DNA from: Volvox africanus
Lineage: Eukaryota; Chlorophyta; Chlorophyceae; Chlamydomonadales; Volvocaceae
Assembly (NCBI GenBank): GCA_030268105.1
Contig: BSDZ01000078.1
Span: 7,077,501-7,141,500, forward strand
Direction of reading: 5' to 3'
Length of the DNA stretch: 64,000 nucleotides
The first letter of the stretch is position 1. Each line of letters opens with the position of its first letter. The notes below the pieces were generated by a model that saw only the letters and a list, made by a program, of their open reading frames with translations, made no database searches and had not been told where the DNA came from. The position numbers were made by a program, and so were the translations under genes. Shown piece after piece: positions 58,100-64,000 of the stretch.

Positions 58100-59200
58100 A
58101 TTTATCTGCAATTGGAGAAATAGGAGCATACGGAGGGGATCTGCCGCTGCCGTGTAAGGCAACATTCCGAAAAATTAATCAATGCTAACGCTGCAGCCCG
58201 AAATCCACACCACACTACGCCACCCTGGAGTTATGATGACATCATCTTGCCTTTTTGAGCCATGCATGCTCTGACAGACGCGGTGTAGCACCGCCGAACG
58301 AGCACCTTCCTGCCAAATCCAAGGGAACACACATTATGACTCGGACCGAATGAAGCCCGAAGCAGACGGACCCGCACTGGACTAATGTAAAACATGGTGC
58401 CTTCCATATCACACAAACTTAGGAAACAGCACAATTTAGTTAAGCCAGGCCAAGCAGGTCGGAGACGACCGCACTCCGCTGTAGGCTGCCGAACTTGAAA
58501 ACAAACTTGAACAAACAACAGGACATCACCATATCCCAATCACCGACTTGGGCCGATCAGAAGGGCAAATGTCCGCACGCTTTTCTCCCGCTAGTTTGGC
58601 GTTACTACAGCGGTTCGTCTGGTTGCCTCACATGTACTGCACGCAGAAAATATATACCTAATGCTGTGGGCAAATGAAAGGGATGCGACGAAACAGGTCC
58701 CCTCATGCCCCCATCGGCAAGCCCAAAACAGTTGTTGCAATGGCGCTGTTGTGGTGTGCGCTTGCTGAGGCTATGGAAGCGTGGTTTGCCCCGCAAACCA
58801 ACAAGCCAACCTCTAGCGTTAGCCGCCATCGGCAGATTAATCGTTGCAAACACCGTGGAACGAATTTTTCGCAGTCCCAAATCAAATACACATATTTATT
58901 TCAATCAGATATTTATCCAAGAACCTATCCTAAAATCCATAGACATCCAAATTGATGCATAAAAAACTAGACCTCAACCTTGTTTCCCAGATTTGGTACC
59001 GGCTCAAACCGTATTCAACTTGCGTCAATGCTCTCAATTTGGCTTTAGTTAACCCAACTAATACAATTGCTTAGCAATTACCTCCGCCATTTGCAACCTG
59101 TTTGCAGCTGCGAGCTGGCTGAGGGCGACGAAGCTACCACCTCGCAAAGTGACCACCCCATCCAGACCGCCCAGACGCTTAAAGGGACATCCCCAACCCC
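58100..59200. other. No gene supported
   Basis: Short ORFs on both strands (for example 58539 to 58231 and 58880 to 58605 on the minus strand) have no motifs and overlap one another. The sequence around 58870-58970 is AT-rich. It is treated as intergenic or intronic. The same stretch in copy 2 is 62611-63711. Confidence 0.4.
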
Positions 59201-59213
59201 CCCAACCAAGCTC

Positions 59214-60125
59214 TCAAGGTGCACTTCCTACCGTGGCAGCGTTAGCGCATTGCCGGCCGTCACTGTCCCCGCCATCTCGCCCGCCCATTTCATACTGGCC
59301 CTCCTGATTCCCCCGGCCATACTCCCCAGCGCGGCCCTGCTGCGTCTCGGGCACCTTCGAAACACTTTTTGAAGCTTCACAGGGCACCACAGCAATGCTT
59401 GCGGCATACCCCACTGACAAAATGCCCACGTCTCGAGGTGCGAGCGGCAAATTTGGCAATAGCCTGGCAGGCGGCGCCACCATGGGGCGCTGCATCTCGC
59501 TCCCCTCATCCAGGCAGCGTGAACCAGTGGCCCCCTCTCTGCTGGAGCCTTGACGCTGAAACTGGAGCTCCTGTGCGGCGGTGGAGATGCTGGGCGCTGT
59601 AGACGGCCAGCTGTTCGGCAGCTTACTGCGACTCAGATGGGAAAAGCGTCTCCTCGCTTCCTCCAGCGCGGCCATCATCCGTCGGCGACCAGCCGCGGCA
59701 CGAGCCAGCGCCAAAGCGTGAACTGAATCCGTGCATAACAAACCACCCTCTGAGCTGAAAGCTGCCACGGGAGGGATAAGCCAGAATAATGGAGATACAA
59801 GACGGTACTTCTGCTTAACATGTCCGCCGACAGGTTGGCCAGACTTCGGCGCTACCGTTGGAAAAGGAGTATTGCCCACAAAGGATGTGATGAAAGAGCT
59901 GGAGGGGAAACAGCCAGATGCATCGCTAATGGAAGCGTCCGTTTCCACTGCCTGTGCCAAATCAGCATTAGCGATGGGCGCTGGAGCTATTGCACCGCCC
60001 GAAATGCAACATGACGCAAAGTAAGCTGGCGTGACCGGAAGAGGGGGCGTGCCTGCATCCATCAAAACCAGCACTTCCACAGTAGCCGCAGAACAGATAA
60101 TTGCGCCGCTTGTTTGAAACGTCAC
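59214..60125 (-). CDS. 303-codon ORF, unrecognised (copy 1)
   Basis: The longest uninterrupted single-frame ORF outside the arrays. It starts MTFQTSGAIICSAATVEVLV and is Ala/Ser/Pro-rich. A basic helical stretch LALARAAAGRRRMMAALEEARRRFSHLSRS lies near residues 137-166 (shown split: ALARAAAGRRRMM and AALEEARRRFSHLSRS). The C-terminal third is Gly/Glu/Asp-rich (GGRDGGDSDGRQ). It could be an exon of a longer gene: a Ser/Asp-rich frame (60482 to 60138) lies just upstream on the same strand. No catalytic motif seen, family unknown. Length in GC-rich DNA alone is modest evidence. Confidence 0.4.
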   Translation of the reverse strand: MTFQTSGAIICSAATVEVLVLMDAGTPPLPVTPAYFASCCISGGAIAPAPIANADLAQAVETDASISDASGCFPSSSFITSFVGNTPFPTVAPKSGQPVGGHVKQKYRLVSPLFWLIPPVAAFSSEGGLLCTDSVHALALARAAAGRRRMMAALEEARRRFSHLSRSKLPNSWPSTAPSISTAAQELQFQRQGSSREGATGSRCLDEGSEMQRPMVAPPARLLPNLPLAPRDVGILSVGYAASIAVVPCEASKSVSKVPETQQGRAGEYGRGNQEGQYEMGGRDGGDSDGRQCANAATVGSAP

Positions 60126-60137
60126 ACTCTTGGCCTT

Positions 60138-60482
60138 TCAACGACCTTCACAGGCTGCCTTCGGCTGTGAAAGAGCAGAGCGCCTTGACAGGCGGCCCGC
60201 TGGCCGGAGCTGCCCACGGGGTGGGTCCAGTATCATAAAAGACGGAGTATGAATGCTATGCGGGCTATGAAGGCTGCACGGCTCATAACCGCCTGCAAGT
60301 CGGTCATCGTCGCTCCAGTCTGAACTACTGGGAAAGCACCTGCCGTCGCTGTCTCTATCACTGTCGGCGTGTGAGCTGCCTTGACTGCTGGAGGCGCTGC
60401 CCCCGGTGCTGCACGTGGAGCCCATATCGCCGCGCTCATCGACCAGACAGCAAGTACTACTACTGATGTAGCTGCAGATCAT
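60138..60482 (-). CDS. Ser/Asp-rich ORF ending at the duplication junction
   Basis: A 114-codon minus-strand frame whose core is GSASSSQGSSHADSDRDSDG, then SSSDWSDDDRLAGGYEP, an acidic low-complexity region typical of disordered or phosphorylated segments. Its apparent ATG (60480-60482) lies on the last bases before the second duplication copy begins, so the true N-terminus may be lost or lie elsewhere. It precedes the 303-codon ORF by about 12 nt in a different frame and may be an upstream exon of it. Confidence 0.3.
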   Translation of the reverse strand: MICSYISSSTCCLVDERGDMGSTCSTGGSASSSQGSSHADSDRDSDGRCFPSSSDWSDDDRLAGGYEPCSLHSPHSIHTPSFMILDPPRGQLRPAGRLSRRSALSQPKAACEGR

Positions 60483-61039
60483 AGATGGGAGGTGCGGGGT
60501 TGGAAGTTGTATCCATAACTGCCCGTAGGTGCGCCGTGTCGTCGTGTTGAGCCTCGAGGCTCGATAAATGCTGCAGATGCCTTGGAGGGAGGGTATTGGT
60601 GAATATAGGGTGTTGCCGCATGCGCTCCGTTAATTGACTGATGTTGATATACCACATCATGTGATGTAGCCTTATGTGCCGTCCCACTTCTTAATGTTTG
60701 AGAAGCGAGTTTTAGCCGAAGTTTAAGGGACAAAGATGTCAAAGATCTGACCGCTAGCCTGGATGTGGGGAGGGGACTTGGATGAGCGCAAAGTGGCACC
60801 GACGCGGCAATCCAACGGCTTGCATGTTCGACCTGGTTGACCAACGCATTCACGGTCCATGCTTGACCTGTACCCGGTGCGGCGGTATCCCCCACACGAC
60901 TACACAAGGATAACAAATGGCGCACGTGTGAAAGCATGAGTGCGTTACACATCATTGTGAGTACAGCATCAGGGATACTTCCCACGTTAGCAACCATACC
61001 CGCTTTCACCGCACCGACGGCTCCACCATCCAGTGCCAT
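60479..61039 (-). CDS. 186-codon ORF, unrecognised (copy 2, altered C-terminus)
   Basis: The same frame as 55911-56528 for the first 185 codons. It then crosses the duplication junction and stops almost at once, after RTSHL, so it lacks the last 20 residues of copy 1. If the ORF is a gene, only one copy can have the original 3' end. Confidence 0.3.
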   Translation of the reverse strand: MALDGGAVGAVKAGMVANVGSIPDAVLTMMCNALMLSHVRHLLSLCSRVGDTAAPGTGQAWTVNALVNQVEHASRWIAASVPLCAHPSPLPTSRLAVRSLTSLSLKLRLKLASQTLRSGTAHKATSHDVVYQHQSINGAHAATPYIHQYPPSKASAAFIEPRGSTRRHGAPTGSYGYNFQPRTSHL

Positions 61040-61508
61040 GCACTACCGTGTGTCCCACATGCCTCGTGCCCAACACAAGCCTTAAGAACGGCACCTGGTC
61101 CCCGTCCGCCGGGATATGCCCGTTTGCCAGTGGTCGGTGAAGGTGCGACAAACACCGCACCCCACAACCACGGTATCACCCTGAACAGGATGGACGGAAT
61201 ACTGGGAATGAAGCCTTCCAGGCTACCCATATCTGCAGCTAAGAGACCTAGGCCTCATTCCACGGTGGCACCAGCCATCTACCATGGCCCCATGGCCACT
61301 CTGTGTGTGCAGAATTCTATATTGCGCAGGTTATGATCAGCCAAAGACCTAACACCCTAACTCCACCTCACATGCACCACACCACCCCTATTTGATTCAC
61401 CTTCGCAAAAAGCACCGTAAGCAAATACACACAGATACAGGACTGCTCTGCATACGCTGCGGGCCTTGACGAAACACCCTTCAACCTGGGGCAGTAGTCC
61501 CCCCGCCA

Positions 61509-61667
61509 TCATCGCCGCAATTTCAAATCTGCCTTGATGTCAGATGGGATAGCTACGGACACGGGTCTGGGGTCGTAGGCGTTCAGAGTCGTGGCCTCGC
61601 AGGCGCATCCGGACTCGCAGCTCAGCTTGGCGGTTCCCAAGATGCGGTAGCTTTGGAGATAGGAGAT
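61509..61667 (-). CDS. Exon with GxAxxxCxxGCxC motif (copy 2)
   Basis: Identical in sequence to 56998-57156, with the same acceptor. It contains the motif segment LGTAKLSCESGCACE. See copy 1 for the family reasoning. Confidence 0.45.
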   Translation of the reverse strand: MSYLQSYRILGTAKLSCESGCACEATTLNAYDPRPVSVAIPSDIKADLKLRR

Positions 61668-62368
61668 CTGCGGTAACGGAGAGGGGTGGGCGGCGGATGT
61701 GCGGGGATGTGTACCCCGTATACGTAATTACCTAGCTGCAATAGAAGTCGCGTGCGTGTGTGTGTGGAACGGTAAAAGGCAACTGTAGGGGTAAGGCAAT
61801 GCAGAGCAGGGCAGAAATAAAACGGGAATTATGTCAAGTTTGGTTGAGCACACATGAAAAGCCTTTCATTAGCGCTAGCCTCGCAACGATGATGGGCTTG
61901 GATATCGCTCCATCAGATCCTTCGGGCTGCACCTGTGTGTTGACCTGTCGAGACCATGGTGCGCCAGTAAACACACGGCCGCGAAGGAAGAAAAGTACAA
62001 ATAAAATCGATAGATAGTTCGATAGACGGCACCTTCCTCGCGCGTCCGCATAATGTCCACCATCCCGCCGTCTGCCCGTCCTCGTCCCCGTTGGGGAGGG
62101 AACGATCGGGGATATCGCCATGCTATGTGTTGGTCTCGTTTGACGCGTTTTGGGTCCCTCCTTGGGTACCACTGCTATTCACGAGTCATCGGCTTCAAAT
62201 CATAATCACATTTCCGTAACCAGCAAAAGATGAAGGGAAACATTCGTGCGATATTGACTAGGGTGTGGGCTGCGCAGGAAATTTGGTTAGCCAAAAGCAT
62301 AGGTTAGGTAGGGTTTGGAATGAGGCGCGAAAGGGGGGCGGTCTTGCTTGGGTTGAACATGTCGCGCA

Positions 62369-62443
62369 TTTGCCGTGAAGCAGAGTGGTTAGCAATCGCC
62401 GCTCTAGCACGTGACATACTTCGGATGCAATCCCGGGTGCAAA
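62369..62443 (+). tRNA. tRNA-like element or pseudogene (copy 2)
   Basis: Identical to 57858-57932 with the same A-box-like and weak B-box-like segments. It adds no independent evidence because it lies within the recent duplication. Confidence 0.2.
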
Positions 62444-63724
62444 GCAAGTTTGATACATAAAAAGCAACAAGCGACTCGAGCGCTGCATATTGGAAACACG
62501 AAGAGAGTCCACGAAGAGTGTGAAACATTTTAATGCCACAAAACATTGAATGCACATTACAGCTGGATACATCAGGACCGATTTGTGGCCGAGTATCCCC
62601 GGGTAGAGCTATTTATCTGCAATTGGAGAAATAGGAGCATACGGAGGGGATCTGCCGCTGCCGTGTAAGGCAACATTCCGAAAAATTAATCAATGCTAAC
62701 GCTGCAGCCCGAAATCCACACCACACTACGCCACCCTGGAGTTATGATGACATCATCTTGCCTTTTTGAGCCATGCATGCTCTGACAGACGCGGTGTAGC
62801 ACCGCCGAACGAGCACCTTCCTGCCAAATCCAAGGGAACACACATTATGACTCGGACCGAATGAAGCCCGAAGCAGACGGACCCGCACTGGACTAATGTA
62901 AAACATGGTGCCTTCCATATCACACAAACTTAGGAAACAGCACAATTTAGTTAAGCCAGGCCAAGCAGGTCGGAGACGACCGCACTCCGCTGTAGGCTGC
63001 CGAACTTGAAAACAAACTTGAACAAACAACAGGACATCACCATATCCCAATCACCGACTTGGGCCGATCAGAAGGGCAAATGTCCGCACGCTTTTCTCCC
63101 GCTAGTTTGGCGTTACTACAGCGGTTCGTCTGGTTGCCTCACATGTACTGCACGCAGAAAATATATACCTAATGCTGTGGGCAAATGAAAGGGATGCGAC
63201 GAAACAGGTCCCCTCATGCCCCCATCGGCAAGCCCAAAACAGTTGTTGCAATGGCGCTGTTGTGGTGTGCGCTTGCTGAGGCTATGGAAGCGTGGTTTGC
63301 CCCGCAAACCAACAAGCCAACCTCTAGCGTTAGCCGCCATCGGCAGATTAATCGTTGCAAACACCGTGGAACGAATTTTTCGCAGTCCCAAATCAAATAC
63401 ACATATTTATTTCAATCAGATATTTATCCAAGAACCTATCCTAAAATCCATAGACATCCAAATTGATGCATAAAAAACTAGACCTCAACCTTGTTTCCCA
63501 GATTTGGTACCGGCTCAAACCGTATTCAACTTGCGTCAATGCTCTCAATTTGGCTTTAGTTAACCCAACTAATACAATTGCTTAGCAATTACCTCCGCCA
63601 TTTGCAACCTGTTTGCAGCTGCGAGCTGGCTGAGGGCGACGAAGCTACCACCTCGCAAAGTGACCACCCCATCCAGACCGCCCAGACGCTTAAAGGGACA
63701 TCCCCAACCCCCCCAACCAAGCTC

Positions 63725-64000
63725 TCAAGGTGCACTTCCTACCGTGGCAGCGTTAGCGCATTGCCGGCCGTCACTGTCCCCGCCATCTCGCCCGCCCATT
63801 TCATACTGGCCCTCCTGATTCCCCCGGCCATACTCCCCAGCGCGGCCCTGCTGCGTCTCGGGCACCTTCGAAACACTTTTTGAAGCTTCACAGGGCACCA
63901 CAGCAATGCTTGCGGCATACCCCACTGACAAAATGCCCACGTCTCGAGGTGCGAGCGGCAAATTTGGCAATAGCCTGGCAGGCGGCGCCACCATGGGGCG
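63725..64000 (-). CDS. 3' part of the 303-codon ORF (copy 2, truncated by window)
   Basis: The last 89-92 codons of the frame seen at 59214-60125, ending in the same stop. The 5' part lies beyond the window edge. Confidence 0.4.
   Translation of the reverse strand, partial: RPMVAPPARLLPNLPLAPRDVGILSVGYAASIAVVPCEASKSVSKVPETQQGRAGEYGRGNQEGQYEMGGRDGGDSDGRQCANAATVGSAP

Larger units (their letters stand above)
55972..60482. repeat. 4,511-bp tandem duplication, copy 1
   Basis: The sequence starting AGATGGGAGGTGCGGGG at 55972 restarts at 60483, and every ORF beyond it recurs at an offset of exactly 4,511 with the same translation. The two copies abut head to tail without a spacer. Near-identity implies a very recent duplication or an assembly duplication. 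The left boundary falls inside a minus-strand ORF. Confidence 0.9.
60483..64000. repeat. 4,511-bp tandem duplication, copy 2 (runs off the window)
   Basis: Repeats 55972-59489 at an offset of 4,511 to the window end. All ORFs compared have identical translations. At least the last 993 bp of the unit are outside the window, so a third copy cannot be excluded. Confidence 0.9.

Noticed and set aside
59067..59372. Plus-strand 101-codon ORF (and its copy at 63578-63883)
   Set aside because: It lies largely antisense to the longer 303-codon minus-strand ORF, is Pro/Ala-rich and lacks independent support.

Overview
The window looks like nuclear DNA of a unicellular eukaryote with a compact, intron-rich genome. 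Many stretches split into short coding-like blocks bounded by GT...AG introns of about 43-95 nt with strong GTAAGT/GTGAGT donors and pyrimidine-rich acceptors. There is no operon structure, no rRNA and no convincing bacterial gene. The lineage cannot be fixed from the sequence. GC content is moderate to high, and one exon at 56998-57156 carries a Cys motif that I associate with algal and plant secreted proteins.

Region 1 (1-5.6 kb) holds small intron-rich genes, mostly on the minus strand. They include leucine-rich-repeat exons (1817-2485), a 5' gene part with an acidic N-terminus (2986-3519), a putative secreted protein (4320-4748) and a probable terminal exon (5085-5261). One 51-nt intron occurs at two unrelated places, 207-257 and 2702-2752, inside an identical 60-bp block. 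This is an introner-like signature.

Region 2 (5.9-54.7 kb) dominates the window. It is about 48 kb of tandem repeats in which every unit carries intact splice signals. The first array (about 6.46-38.18 kb, and again 39.56-41.28 kb) has about 56 units of roughly 543 or 656 bp. Each unit contains a 151-nt exon (C), a perfect 77-nt intron, a 38-nt exon (A) and a long intron holding a possible cassette exon (B). A+C is 189 nt, exactly 63 codons, so the spliced frame is conserved. The product would be a Thr/Ala/Pro-rich, mucin-like repeat. Twenty units carry a G-rich insert inside exon C that itself looks like an intron. The second array (one copy at 29849, nine at 38184-39563, about 82 at 41282-54645) has a 164-bp unit made of a 69-nt exon (D, 23 codons) and a 95-nt intron. 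D is open in only one phase, and the last D splices in that phase into a single-copy terminal exon (54733-55003) ending in TGA. The two arrays share the core of one intron, so they derive from each other. The simplest reading is one or two very large repeat genes grown by tandem duplication of exon+intron units. Noncoding satellite remains possible.

Region 3 (55.0-64.0 kb) has coding-like exons, then a 4,511-bp direct tandem duplication: copy 1 is 55972-60482, and copy 2 runs from 60483 past the window end. Each copy carries a minus-strand ORF of unknown function whose 3' end is cut by the duplication boundary, a Cys-motif exon, a tRNA-like element and a 303-codon minus-strand ORF (truncated in copy 2).
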